DNA from: Lepus europaeus
Lineage: Eukaryota > Chordata > Mammalia > Lagomorpha > Leporidae
Direction of reading: 5' to 3'
NCBI RefSeq assembly: GCF_033115175.1
Contig: NC_084827.1
Coordinates: 176,019,401 to 176,083,400, forward strand
Length of the DNA stretch: 64,000 bases
Part shown: piece after piece, positions 23,644 through 35,080 of the stretch
Numbering within the stretch: the first letter of the stretch is position 1
Layout: each line of letters opens with the position of its first letter
The notes under the pieces: model-generated
What the model saw: only the letters and a program-made list of their open reading frames with translations
What the model was told of the DNA's origin: nothing
Database searches by the model: none
Program-made: the position numbers and the translations under genes

Positions 23644-24674
23644 CATGCTGTTTAGGCTCAGGGCCGGGACTCAGGTATTGGAGCCAGCATCTGCTCCCCA
23701 CAGGAAGTGCTCCGCTTGCGGTCTCCTGGGAGTTCCCTCGGTCAGGCTGGGCTGGGTGAGAGGCTCTGCCCTCCCATGGCAGGCTTGGCTCAAGGGGGCA
23801 GGGAGGGTTCAGGAGCAGGGCCCTGGATGTCCATTCCCCAGAGGCTGGCCCGCAAGCTTTGGTCCTTCCACGTCCCTTCCTGCCCTGCACCTGTCCACTT
23901 CACTCTGAGCTGCTGGCCACTCCCGTTTACCTCTCCCGGCAAGGAAACTGGCAGAGCGGCCGAGAGCCTCCCGGCTTACCTCTCACCACCTGCCACCTGG
24001 TGTTGCTCCCCTCCCATAGCTAGGGTGCGTGGCTGTCCCCCCAGCGACAAGGATGGCCTGGGGTGTTGCCTTGAAGAGTTTAACCAGGTCTCCCATGGGC
24101 CGCCTGAAGCGGGGCTTTTTTCTACCACTTTTCTTGACAGCCAGTCCCAGTTTCTGAGTCCCTGCCCTGCTCAGCGCCTGTGCAGAGGGAGGAAGACCAG
24201 GGACGGCTGCAGCCGGACAGAGGGCTCCGACCGGGTCAGGGAGCACCCCCCGGAGAGGGGCTCAGCGCCCAGGTAATGCAGAGCTGGCTCTGTTTCCGCT
24301 GTGTGCCGTAGCCCCTGCCGGCTCCGCCCCAGCCCCTCGGGAGCGCTTCCCCCTCTGTAGCACAGGCACGCTGGGGGTCTTCCCCAGGAGCCCCAAGGGG
24401 GCGGCAAGCAGGACAGGGCCCAGCATGCACACAACCGTGAAGTTACTGAAGAGTCCAGCGGGCAGGCCCGAGGGGCCCTGGGCGTCTGCATCTCTCCGGA
24501 GCCCAGATGCCGCCGGTGCTGCCCAGCCACACGTTGGATGCCAGGGCTTCCTGTCTCCTTTGAAGGCCTCTGCTCCTGAGCTCCAGGGTCACTCCCGGCC
24601 TTGGCAGCCCCTGGGCCTTGATTGTGCCTGCTTTGCAAACCAGACTCCCTGAGCAGCACTTTTGTCATAGTCTG
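23476..24674. other. Unique DNA including the right inverted-repeat arm
   Basis: Beyond the arm at 23,589-23,643 no repeat or exon was recognised. Confidence 0.45.
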
Positions 24675-24935
24675 GGTTTTTGAAAAATGGAGACAGCCAG
24701 CCAGCCAGATACCTATCTGCTGGCTCACTCCCTAAATGCCCACAACAACAAGGGCTGGACCAAGCCAAAGCCAGGAGCCTGGAATGTCATCTGCCTCTCC
24801 CACATGGATACCAGGGGCCCAGTACTGGGGCCACCATCTGCTACCCCCCAGGGGACGCAGCAGCAGGAAACTGGATCGGACGTAGAGGAGCTGGCACTCA
24901 AACCACACACTGCGATGTGGGACGTACTGTGAGGC
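24675..24935 (-). mobile_element. Old CSINE
   Basis: CTGCTGGCTCACTCCCTAAA, GGACCAAGCCAAAGCCAGGA and the CAGCAGGAAACTGGATCGGA block in minus orientation, with the GA segment lost. Confidence 0.7.
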
Positions 24936-25601
24936 CAAACACACACTCCCAGCTCTTCGTCCTTTTGAGCAGCTTTATTGAGGTAGAATTGACAACAATC
25001 ACCTGCATGTGTTTGAGGTGCACAGTGTGATAATTCTGATCGATGTACACGCCCGTGGAGCGGTTGCCACGACCAGCATGGGCAATGTCACCCCCTCTGG
25101 TCTCTCTGAGCCCGCGTGCAGCCTCTTCCCCCTGCCTTGCTCCATCTCTGGGCGGTTCAAGTTCATCTGTCTCTCGTTGTGGGTGCCTTTGTACTTGCTA
25201 GAATCGTGAGCACATAACATGATCACGTGGTACCCACTCTTTCTCGTCAGTCCTCTTTCACGTAGGATAGCTATTGGAGACACGTCCCTCATGCCTTGAT
25301 CCATTGTATAACTGAGACATGTGTCGATGGGTGATTTTGTTGTGCAAATATCGTAGCTTGTACTTCCACAAAGTAAGACAGCCCAGATTCCACGGGGCTC
25401 CAGCATCTCATGGTGCCCTCATCAGCTATGCGGTCCCTCATTGGCCAAAGCCTTGCTATACGGTGCACGGCTGCATTTAGCTACTGCAAATAAAGCTGCT
25501 CTGAGCACCCATGTGCAAGTGTCTGTGTGGGCTTCCCTTTGGTTCTCTTTGGCAAATACGTAGGAGCGGAATAACCAGAGTAGGTGGGAAAGGCATGTTT
25601 A

Positions 25602-25960
25602 TTGTTTTAAAAAATATTTATTTATTATTTATTTGAAAGGCAGAGTTACAGAGAGAAAGGGAGAGAGGGAGACACACACACATGGGGTGGGGGCAGAGTC
25701 TTCCATCTTCTGGTTCATACCCTAAATGGCCTCAATGGCCGGAGCTTGGCCATTCCAAAGCCAGGAGCCAGGAGCTTCATCTGGATCTCCCACGCGGGTG
25801 CAGGGGCCCAAGCACTTGACTTATTCTTCTGTCCCTTGTCCAGGCGCAATAACAAGGAGCTGGATGGGAAATGGAGCAGCCGGGACTTGAACCTGTGCCC
25901 ATGTGGGATGCCGGCACCACAGGCTGTGGTTTTGCCCATCCCGCCACAGTGCCAGCCCCG
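25602..25960 (-). mobile_element. CSINE inside the L1 remnant
   Basis: TTTAAAAAATATTTATTTAT at the left, an ACACACAC insertion in the GA segment, CCACAGTGCCAGCCCC at the right. Confidence 0.9.
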
Positions 25961-26069
25961 CCACGTATAACTTAGGGAGAAACCACCCGTGGGCTTTCCA
26001 GAGTTGCTACACCAGTCGCCATCCCCGCCAGCCATCACGCCTCGTCCTCATCGGTAGGTGACCTCCCGG

Positions 26070-26180
26070 GATCCACATTAGTGGGAAGCTGGAATCTCAA
26101 GCAGAGCGGGGTCTTGAACCCAGCACCCTGATATGAGATGCGCTGTGACAAGCATCTTTACCGCAGCACCATGCACCCCC
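26070..26180 (-). mobile_element. CSINE 5' fragment
   Basis: AGTGGGAAGCTGGAATCTCA, CTTGAACCCAGCACCCTGAT and CCGCAGCACCATGCACCCC. Confidence 0.55.
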
Positions 26181-26400
26181 CGCGCTCGCGTTTTCATCGG
26201 TGTGTCTTCTCGTTACACTGACAGCGTGCTGGTGACACAGGTGACGTCTCCGTGCTCCGCCAACGGTCTGTCCCCATCGAGGCTCCTCTTCATTCTTCCC
26301 CAAACACCTTTCCAAGGGCTCAAGCGCCCAATGTTGACGTTAATTTATCAGGTTTTTGCTTTTGTGAATCACGCCTTTGGTGTCGCATCTGAGACACAAG

Positions 26401-26894
26401 CATTCGTTCCCACCCCAGCACCAGCCTCTGCCCTTGCTGCTCAGCCCAGGCCTGTGAGGGCACAGCGGGGCAGGAGGAAGCCAAGGCGGGTGCAGGGGCT
26501 GTGGCCTTGGCCCTGGGGAGACCAGATCCCAGGAATGTAAGGGGCTGGGGACAGGAAGCTGCTGGGGCCTTAGGGTCTCAGGAGGAGGTGAGGGGTGCGG
26601 GGTGGGGTACAGCGGGGGGGTGTGTGTCGGGGCAGGGACGGGGCTCTGAGGCCCAGACGTTGGCAGCCATTGGTGGCTAACTTTTCCCTCCTTTCCTCGC
26701 CCTCCTGTCCCTGAACCCTCTTTTCTGCTCTCCTTGTTTCTCGTTCCTTGGCTGTGAGCCGCTGGGCGTCTCTCTGGGGGGCTGTTTGCTCATCCCCTCT
26801 CTCCTGGGGTCTTCCTGTTTCTTTTCCTTAGGGAGTCTCCAGCCTTTTCTGTCCTGCCAATGCCACTCTTTTTGCCACATCGTGACTCTCTGTT
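26401..26894. other. Unique DNA
   Basis: A purine-rich part (26,520-26,660) is followed by a pyrimidine-rich part (26,680-26,870); nothing recognised. Confidence 0.4.
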
Positions 26895-27170
26895 CAAATA
26901 TTATTTATTTATTTTCACGTGTTTGAAGACAGAGACGATCAGAGAGAGATCTTCCATCTGCTGGTTCACGCTATTAAATGCCTACAGCAGCCAGGACCTG
27001 GCCAGGCCAAAGCCAGGAGCTTGGGGCTCTGTCACCTGCTGCCTCCCCAGGGTGTGCATGAGCGGGAAGCTGGATCGGAAGTGGAGTAACCAGGACAGGA
27101 ACCAGGCACTCTGGGGTGCCATGTAGGGGTTCCAGTTTGCACCTCAACTGCTACACCAAACACTCACCCC
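26895..27170 (-). mobile_element. Old CSINE
   Basis: ATTATTTATTTATTTTCACG, GAGATCTTCCATCTGCTGGT and GGGAAGCTGGATCGGAAGTG; head degenerate. Confidence 0.75.
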
Positions 27171-27689
27171 AGTTTTCCATCTGTTAACTCTGCCAACCTT
27201 GACAAGCTTTGCTGAGCCGCAGCAGAATGTTCTCAGACAAATCACTTCTCCCAGGTTCCCAGGCATTGGTTCCGCCCCCAGGGACCTGTTCGTGTGGAGC
27301 GAGGGATCCACCCCGGCGGAGAAAAGGCCTGGAAGAATGACCTCAATCTGCCACCAAAGGCTCCAAGGCCCACAAGGGCCTGACACTCCACCCCATCCCC
27401 TCCCACCCCAGCCTCTGCTGTCCCCAGGCCCAAGCAGTGGTAGCCAGGGAAAATGGCTCCCCAAATGCCAGGAACCCTGACTCCGCCCCAAGCCGCAAAG
27501 GCAGACGGTTTGTGGGAGATGGTGAAGGAGACAGATAACAACAGCTTCAGGCAGGGATCTTTGGCCATGGGTGACAAAAACCTCGAATGAAAGATTACTG
27601 GCTCCTGTAACCCAACCGGAGGAACCAGATACTCCGGCTCTCAGGGCCTACCCATACTGGCCTCCTGGTGCTACCGTAAGAACTTAAAC
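27171..27689. other. Unique DNA
   Basis: No feature recognised. Confidence 0.4.
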
Positions 27690-28002
27690 AAGGGCCTGCG
27701 CTGTGGTGTAGTGGGTAAACCGCCACCTGCAGTGCCGGCACCCCATACGGGCACCGGCTCGAGTCCCGGCTGCTCCACTTCCAATCCAGCTCCCTGCTAT
27801 GGCCTGGGAAAGCAGTAGAAGATGGCCGGGCCCCTGTACCTGTGTGGGAGCCCTGGAAGAAGCTCCAAGCTCCTGGCTGCGATTGGCCCTTCAGCTGTTG
27901 CAGCCATTTGTAGAATGAAGCAGTGGATGGAAGACCTCTCTCTCTCTCTCTCTCTCTCTGCCTTTCAAATAAATAAATAAATCTTTAAAAAAAATTTAAA
28001 CA
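27690..28002 (+). mobile_element. CSINE
   Basis: Head AGGGCCTGCGCTGTGGTGTA, short deletion after AAGATGG, CT run 27,940-27,959, tail AAATAAATAAATAAATCTTT. Confidence 0.95.
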
Positions 28003-28089
28003 GCACTCACTGATGACCTTACAGTTTCTGCAGAAGTCCAGGTGAACCTGACTAGTGAGGTCAAAAGCAAGGTGCTGGGGGCACTTAAG

Positions 28090-28424
28090 AAGCCACTTGG
28101 TGCTGTGGTGTAGTGGGTAAAGCTGCCACCTGCAGTGCCGGCATCCCATATGGGTGCCGGTTCAAGTCCCGGCTACTCCATTTCCAATCCAGCTCTCTGC
28201 TGTGTCCTGGGAAAGCAGTGGAAGATGGTCCATGGTCCCCTTTACCCATGTAGGGACCCGGAGGAAGCTCCTGGCTCCTGGCTTTGGATCGGCACAGCTC
28301 TGGCCATTGCAGCTACCTGGGAAGTGAACCAGCAGATGGAAGACCTCTCTCTCTCTCCTTCTCTCTCTCTCTGCCTCTGCCTCTCTGTAACGCTGCCTTT
28401 CAAATAAATAAATACATCTTTAAA
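28090..28424 (+). mobile_element. CSINE
   Basis: Head degraded to CACTTGGTGCTGTGGTGTAG; body complete; tail AAATAAATAAATACATCTTT. Confidence 0.92.
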
Positions 28425-28439
28425 TAAGCAGCAGCAGCA

Positions 28440-28712
28440 GCAGCCGCTTGGGACACTGCATCCCATATCCAAGTGAGTCCCAGCTCCTCGGCTTCCAGTC
28501 CAGCTTCCCGCTAAGGAGCACAATGGGGACAGCAGGTGATTGGGTCCCTGCCACACATGTGGAGGAACCAGATGGAGCTCCAGGGTCCTGGCCTTGGCCT
28601 GGCTTGGTCCCAGCTTGTATGGGTATTTGGCGAATGAACCAACAGATGGCAGCTCTCGCTGTCTCCGACTGTCTCTGCCCTTTGAGTAAAATGAAAAGAA
28701 AAAGAACGTTTT
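28440..28712 (+). mobile_element. Old CSINE after a (CAG)n run
   Basis: A (GCA)5 run at 28,430-28,443 precedes CTTGGGACACTGCATCCCAT; the body continues to GGCGAATGAACCAACAGATG and TTTGAGTAAAATGAAAAG. Confidence 0.75.
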
Positions 28713-29461
28713 TCATTTCAATTTGTGGGCCAGGTGGGCTCTGAGCAGAAGCCCCAGGCTCACGAGGATGGGAGCAGGATCGGGGCCCCGAGGCCGTGGC
28801 TCTGAGCTCCCTGACCCCTTCCTTGCCGCAGCCGGCCAGAGGCTGCCCTGGGCTCCCACGGCCTGGGTCGCACGCGGGCGCCCACATTTCAGAACAGGCA
28901 AAATCCGACTTCTGACTCCTCCAGGTTTTCTGGTTTTCCAACATCTCTTCTGCCTGCAGTCAGGAACGGTTTCCTGCTCCTACAGGCTCCGGGATTATCT
29001 AATCCGAGATAAACTCCCTGCTCCGAGGTCTGTGAACCGATTACAGCGGCACAGGCCCTTTTCCCCAGTGTGGAATCGGTTTCTGGCACTTGGGTGTGCT
29101 TGGGTGTGGAGCTCTTAGACGAAGGGGCATTGCTCAGCCCAGGGCTCCTGGAACCGGGATTACAGCTACTCACATACCCGTTCCCGTTTGGCTTTGCAGA
29201 CTTCTTGTTTTATTCTGGACCCTGTGGCGAAGGCGCCGGGGTGCACACGGCACCTCTCCCCGGGATGTTCACAACCACACCCCTAAGAGCCCAAGGGTCA
29301 CAGGCCAGGTCCACTTGGAAAATCCCCGAGGAAGAGGTCAGCTTGGCCCGTTTCTCAGAAGCCACATGTTTGCTGGGACAGGAGCCGTGTGAGGTGCCTG
29401 CCCAGCCTAGTCCAGAGGCCACCCCTCCACCAGAGGAATGAAATCCATTCCTAAAAGAAGA
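28713..29461. other. Unique DNA with OTX/CRX-type motifs
   Basis: The palindromic GGATTA-TC-TAATCC at 28,992 and another GGATTA at 29,157 lie here. No exon recognised. Confidence 0.45.
28992..29005. promoter_or_regulatory. Palindromic K50-homeodomain (OTX/CRX/PITX-like) site
   Basis: GGATTA and TAATCC form a perfect inverted pair with a 2-bp spacer, followed by GAGATAA (GATA-like). Function is inferred from motif only. Confidence 0.35.
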
Positions 29462-29716
29462 GGTGGGTGCCAGTGTTGTGGTGTAGAAGGTAAAGTTACC
29501 GCCTGTGACACTGGCATCCCATAGGGGTGCCGGTTCGAGTCCCAGCTCCTCCACTTCCAGTCCAGCGCCTTACTAAATGTCCCTGGGAAAGCAGAGGAGG
29601 ATGGCCCAAGTACTTGGGCCCCTGCATCCATGTGGGAGACCTGGATAAAACTCCTGGCTTTGGCCTGGTTCAGCCCTGGCCATTGCAGTCACTTGGGAAG
29701 TAAATCAGCAGATGAA

Positions 29717-29767
<51 letters not shown>

Positions 29768-29803
29768 ATTCTTTCCAAGAAATAAATTAATTAAAAAATC
29801 CCA
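29462..29803 (+). mobile_element. CSINE with long CT run
   Basis: Head GGTGGGTGCCAGTGTTGTGG; a (TC)n of about 46 bp at 29,720-29,766; tail CCAAGAAATAAATTAATTAA. Confidence 0.93.
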
Positions 29804-30977
29804 GTACTGATGCAGGGCTCCATCATCACAGGGCGCCCTCCTGGGCAGCTTCTCTGGGGCCTGGTGGGGCTGCCTCCGCCCTGTCGCAGCACCGTCCGCT
29901 GAGGTCCCATTAACCCCGTTCTGCCGGGGCTTTCCCCGCAGTTAGTTTTCTCTTCTGTAAAGTGGGACGAGTTCCCATCTGTGCCAGGCTGTGCGGGGAA
30001 CGCAGGTGCAGAGGAGTCTCTGTGTAGCCAGGAGGCCCTGACCAAGCCTGGCAGGGACTTCCCTGGGGCTCCTGGTCCCTCAGTGGACCCCCCAGCCCGG
30101 GGTCAGTGCCAGAGGCTCCGAGATCTCCGGCAGGCCCCAGCGGGAGCAGGGCTGCCCAGAATGCACCTGGCCCAGCTCGGGGCCTTGAAAAGGCAGCCAT
30201 TCAGGGCTGGCTTGGATGGGAGCCGGGTGATGAGAGACAGGGAGCCCTGTGCTGGGGAGAGGAAGGAGGCCTCCGAGCGGCCTCAGTGTGGGGCCGAGCT
30301 GCCAGCCCGGGAGGGGAGCCGGCTCCGGGGAGGGGGCGGCGCCGGGAGGGAAGAGTGAGCCAGTGTTCAGGCCCCGGGACTGAAAGGCGGCTGTGTGTCC
30401 CAGCCGGCTGCCTGGCCGGCAGGGCCGTGACTCACGATGGCCCAGGGTGGGGTAGGAGGGGCAGCCTGGGCCCAGCTGTCCAGGGCCAGGGGCCCACTGC
30501 CCACCTGAGTGTGAGTGCTGCCAGTGGTCTGAGCGTGCGTGCCGGGGGTGGGACTGGGCCGCCAGGCCACGCTGCAGTGGGCACAGCCTGTCCTCCCCGG
30601 ACCCTGGCCAAGGCAGCACTGCCCCCTCCCCGCCACTTCCCCTCCAGGCCGCCCTTGTCGGCCGCTCAGGCTCCGGAGTGCCATGTGGGGCAGGGCAGGG
30701 GGACAGGCAGGTGGGCCTGTGCAGGGAGAGGCGGGCTCAGAAGGAGGGGGGCGCCTGAGCACGAGGAAGCTGGGTCTTGGCGAATCGCAGATGGAGGCAG
30801 AGTTGAGGGCCTGTGGGCGGTGCCCAGAGCACCCCAGTGGAGGGTGGGCACAGAAAGGGGACCTGGGGTGACCCCAAGTGGCTGCCTACTCCTGAGGCCG
30901 TGCCTGCTCCCAAGGACGTTCCAGGCAGGGCTTCCCTAGAGTGGATAAGCAGGTTGAGGGGGGTCCCCGGTAGAGGG
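29804..30977. other. GC-rich unique DNA
   Basis: A possible MIR fragment at 29,942 and long GC-driven frames on both strands (277 codons at 30,106-30,939 plus). No domain recognised. Confidence 0.4.
29942..30010 (+). mobile_element. Possible MIR fragment
   Basis: TTTTCTCTTCTGTAAAGTGG resembles the MIR word TTTCCTCATCTGTAAAATGG; the rest is too short and diverged to be sure. Confidence 0.3.
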
Positions 30978-32655
30978 GTGTGTGTGTGTGTGTGTGTGCA
31001 GTTGCCTCTCCCAGTGTCAGCATGGGTATGTGTCTGTCTCTTGTGTGCTCTTGTGCCCCTGGGGTACCTGAGTGTTACATGTCTGAGTGTGTGTGTGTGC
31101 ATCTGGGTCATGTGTGCACAGGTGCTGTGTGTGCCACACTACATGTGCACGTGTGTGTGTTCCTGGGTGTTGTATTTCTGCATCAGAGTTGCATGGGTGC
31201 CTGTGTGCTTCTGTGGGGGGTATGAGTGTGTGGATGTGGGTGTGCGTAGAGCGGGTGTGGGTGTCAGTGTGTGGAGTGTTACATGTGTGGAGAGTGCATG
31301 TGTGTCTGGGTGTGTGTGTGTGGAGTGTTACGTATGTGTGCATCTGGATGACTGTGTACAGCATTGTGTGGGTGGGTGTGAGTGGGTGGGGTGTTGTGTA
31401 CATGTGTGTGTGCACGGTTGAATGTATAGCGTGTCTGGGTGTGCGGTCATGTGTAGTGTGTCTGGGTGTGGGTGGGGTGTTGCATGAGTATGTCTGGGTG
31501 TATGTATGGCTGAGTGTGTGCAGTATTTTGTGTCTGGGTGTGTATAGTGTACATGCACCTGGGTGAGTGTGTACAGTATGTGTGTGTGTGGAGGGTTATA
31601 TGTGTGTGTCTGGGTATATATAAACACAGCACGTGTGTGTCTGGGTATATATAAACACAGCACGTGTGTGTCTGGGTTGTATGAGCGTGTGGAGTGTGTG
31701 TGTGTCTGGGTGAGTGTGTACAGTATGTGTGTGTGGAGGGTTACATGTGTGTGTCTGGGTATATGAACACACAGCACGTGTGTGTCTGGGTTGTATGAGC
31801 ATGTGGAGTGTGTGTGCATCTGGGTGAGTGTGTCAGTTGTGTGGGTGAGTGTGAATGGGTGTAGTGTTATGTGTGTGTCTGGGTGTATGTATGCACAGTA
31901 TGCGTGTGTCTGTGTGTGTGGAGTGCATGTGTGTTTGGGTGTGTACAGTATATGTGTGTCCGGGTAGAGTGTGTGGAAGGTTACATGTGTGTGTCTGGGT
32001 GAGTGTGTGTAGTGTGCGTATGTGTGTGAGTGGAGTGTTACGTGTGTGTCTGGGTATATGTACATACAGCATGTGTGTGTCTGGGTTGTATGAGCGTGTG
32101 GAGTGTGTGTGTGTCTGGGTGAGTGTGTATAATATGTGTGTGTGGAGTGTGCATGCATCTGGGTGAGTGTGTACAGTATGTGTGGGTGTGTGTGAGTGGG
32201 TGGAGTGTTACATGTGTGTGTCTGGGTGAATGTATGCACAGTATGTGTGTGTCTGGGTGTGTGTTATGTGGAGGGTTACATGTGTGTGTCTGGGCATATG
32301 TTCACACAGCATGTGTGTGTGTCTGGGTCGTATGAGCATGTGGAGTGTGTGTGTGTCTGTGTGAGTGTGTGCAGTATGTGTGTGAGTGGAGTGTTACGGG
32401 TGTGGGTATATGTATGCACAGTCTGTGTGTGTCTGGGGGCGTGTGTGTAGACTGTGCATGTGGGTGTGTACAGTATGTGTGAGTAGTGTTACGTGTGTGT
32501 GTCTGGGGGCGTGTGTGTGGACTGTGCATGTGGGTGTGTACAGTATGTGTGTGAGTAGTGTTACGTGTGTGTGTCTGGGGGCGTGTGTGTGGACTGTGCA
32601 TGTGGGTGTGTACAGTATGTGTGTGAGTAGTGTTACATGTGTGTGTCTGGGTGGC
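30978..32655. repeat. TG-rich compound minisatellite with higher-order units
   Basis: Nearly 1.7 kb built from (TG)n separated by recurring words such as GTCTGGGT, GTACAGTATG, GAGTGTTAC and GCATGTGTG. There are local tandem units: a 31-bp unit twice at about 31,615-31,675, a 70-72-bp unit about three times at 32,430-32,640, and larger blocks containing ACACAGCACGTGTGTGTCTG that recur between 31,600 and 32,330. Long frames on both strands are consequences of the repeat. Confidence 0.9.
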
Positions 32656-33587
32656 ATCTTGTGAGCGTGCCCACTGAGCCCGCACCAGCTGCCGGCGAGC
32701 AGGACAGCCCGAGGGGAGCCCAGGGCCCTTCCCTGCCCTTCGCTCTCAGCTGGGCTTCCGGGCCAGCCAGCCAGCCCTTGTGCCCAGCGTCTTTGAACTC
32801 TGGCCTCTGCGCCTCCCTTCTTGACAGGCTCCCACGCCCACAAAGCTATGGGTGGCCTCGGCCATCCCCAGACCAGCTGGCAGGTGCCGGGAGCAGGAAA
32901 GGAGCCAGATTGCTGCCCGGCTCCGGAAGGAGCTGAGTCCACCCTCCACTGGCCTTGTCGGGAAAACCAGAGACATTTCCCCAGAGCGCTGCCCCTTCCT
33001 GCTTCTGGGGAGCTGGCGCCGCTCGGCAGCAGGCGGGGCACCGGGCATCTCTGTGGCCCCCCTGAGAGATCCTCAGAATGGGCTTCCTTGGGGGGACTCC
33101 CCCCAGGCTGTTCCCCAAGGGCTGCTAATCTCGGGTCCCCACCCCAACCACGGATGGGGAGGCACACGCCCGGCCCCGGGGAGGCGGCTGCAGGCTGGAA
33201 GAAAGCCAGGCTCAGGTGGACTGGACACGGGAAGGCTTCTGTCCTGGGAGCTAACAGAGTCCTGTGGCTTGAACGGCTTTGACTTGGCTGCTGGGCCCCG
33301 TGCCACAGGGCTGCTGGGCCACCTGCCCTGAGCAGGACTCCAGCGAGCCCACCTCTGCTTCTCTGGCTGCTGCCTGCTGTGTCTGGAAGTCCCACTTCCC
33401 CATCTCTCCTCTCCGGCCTCGGTTTCCGCCACACTGCTTCCTCATTCTGACCCTCATCTGGGTGTTTGCCAAAAGCTGACCAGGCGCTAGAGCAGAGGCT
33501 GAGAGCCACTGGTTTCCAAGGGCCCAGGCGTCAGAATCACCCAGGGAACTCTGGGAGCAGGTGTCTCCTGGGGGGCAGACCCTGGCG
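32656..33587. other. GC-rich unique DNA
   Basis: 33,490-33,560 (GTCAGAATCACCCAGGGAAC) weakly resembles a MER5-type hAT element; otherwise nothing recognised. Confidence 0.4.
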
Positions 33588-33842
33588 GCTTTTTTTATTT
33601 TTTTTAAGTTATTTGGAAAGAATAAAGACAGACCGAGACAGAGAAAAATCTTCCACCTGCTGGTTCACTCCCGGAAACCCTGCAGCAGCAATTTGGGCCA
33701 GGCCAAAGTCAGGAGCCCAGAGCACCATCCGGGTCTCCTATCACCTACTATCTCCCAGGATGCACAAAAGTCAGCGAGGCACTCTGATGGGGGATACAGG
33801 CGTCCCAGGGCGACTTAACTGCCGCACCAACGCCGCCCCCCA
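33588..33842 (-). mobile_element. Old CSINE
   Basis: TTTTTTTAAGTTATTTGGAA, CTTCCACCTGCTGGTTCACT and GGGCCAGGCCAAAGTCAGGA in minus orientation. Confidence 0.8.
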
Positions 33843-34788
33843 CCCAGGGTCCGTGCTTTACAACCCCTCCCCTGCCAGGGCCCAGCCTCCTTCTGGGCTC
33901 TGGGGCAGGGGAGGCTCCCGGCCTGTGTGTCGCTGCTCTCCAACTTCCTCCCCTTGCAGCTCAACCCCTTGTGATCTGGGCTTCCTGTTGGCCCAATCTT
34001 TCCTTGGGTGAGGGACACCCCAGAACCACCTCCCACCCGTGCTCTGCCCCCCAGATATCCCCTCCCCACCTCCTCCCACTTCCTGGCCTCCTCCCCCTCA
34101 CAAGTCTTAAAGAGGACTCCAAGGAAATGGTCCTTTCTGTTCATTTTCCACTGGGCAGAAAGTCCTGGGGGCACCAGTCGGGGGACAAGCTTGCCTGGGG
34201 GAGCCCCCAGCGCTGGTTTGTGCAGTTCCCCCCTGCCCCCAGTGGCCGGGGGGTCCCTGCAGGCCCCTCTAGCACATGCCTGCACAGCGGGTCAGGTTCT
34301 CTGCAGTGGGCACCGGCCATCCCCAAGGACAGAAGAGGCTGGGGTCCCGCTGCCATTTCTCATCATCAGGTGCCGCGTCAGGAGGGAATCAGGTCCCAGG
34401 TCTATCCTTCCCCACCCAAGACATCTCCAGCACAAAGCGCAGGAGCAGCCAACTGCCTTTCAGATCAGGAGCCGCTCAAGGTGGATTCAAGGACATGAAG
34501 ACCACCCCAACCGGCTCGCCCTAAAGTCAGGCCATAATGTGCAGGACCCAGGACCAAGGAGAGAAAGTTCTAGACCACTGGGTTGCTGGGCTCCTCCAGG
34601 GTTTCCTGCCAGACACACATCTTCAGCCACTCTTTCCACTAAAGATTAACAGAGATTTCTCTCTCTGGAGCTGATCCACAGACCCTCTGCTGCAGTGTAG
34701 ACAGCCACATTGGAAGGGCTGGCTGTGGCTGCCCCTGGCGTATAGACTGGAATCAGGGTCTTGCACACACTGATTAAAGTGGACTCAC
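33843..34788. other. Unique DNA
   Basis: No repeat or exon recognised. Confidence 0.4.
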
Positions 34789-35080
34789 AGGGGCTGGTCT
34801 TGTGGTGTAGCAGTTTAAGCTGCTGCCTGCCGATGCCCGCAATATGGATGCTGGAGTCCCGGCTGCCCCACTTCCAATCCAGCTCCCTACTAGTGCACCT
34901 GGGAAAGCAGCAGAGGCGTGCTTGGGCCCCTGCCACCCGCATGGGAGACCGGGAAGAAGCTCCTGGTTCCTAGCTCCAGCCTGGCCCTGAGCCGGCCATT
35001 ATGGCCGTTTGGGGAGTGAACCAGTGGATCTCTGTGTGCGCTTTCTTTCTGTAACTCTGCTTTTTAAAGAAAGAAATATT
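34789..35080 (+). mobile_element. CSINE without CT run
   Basis: Head GGGGCTGGTCTTGTGGTGTA; ends CTTTCTGTAACTCTGCTTTT plus AAAGAAAGAAA. Confidence 0.9.

Larger units (their letters stand above)
24960..26400. mobile_element. Ancient L1 (L1M-type) remnant, interrupted by CSINE
   Basis: Several blocks resemble old mammalian L1 sequence in the same order: TTTATTGAGGTAGAATTGAC (24,972 on), the AATAAAGCTGCT...TGTGCAAGTGTCTGTGTGG block (25,485-25,535), AAATACGTAGGAGCGGAA (about 25,553-25,571), and TTAATTTATCAGGTTTTTGC to GGTGTCGCATCTGAG (about 26,340-26,395). A CSINE (25,602-25,960) and probably a second fragment (26,070-26,180) are inserted. No usable ORF remains. Strand is not assigned. Confidence 0.6.

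Noticed and set aside
31328..32239. 303-codon minus-strand frame rich in His-Thr, and plus-strand Cys-Val frames (30,813-31,421 and others)
   Set aside because: Direct translation of the TG/CA minisatellite; low complexity in every frame and no gene signals.
1..35000. Possible ARMC9 3' exons expected from human gene order
   Set aside because: I could not match any translated segment to ARMC9 with confidence, so none is annotated.
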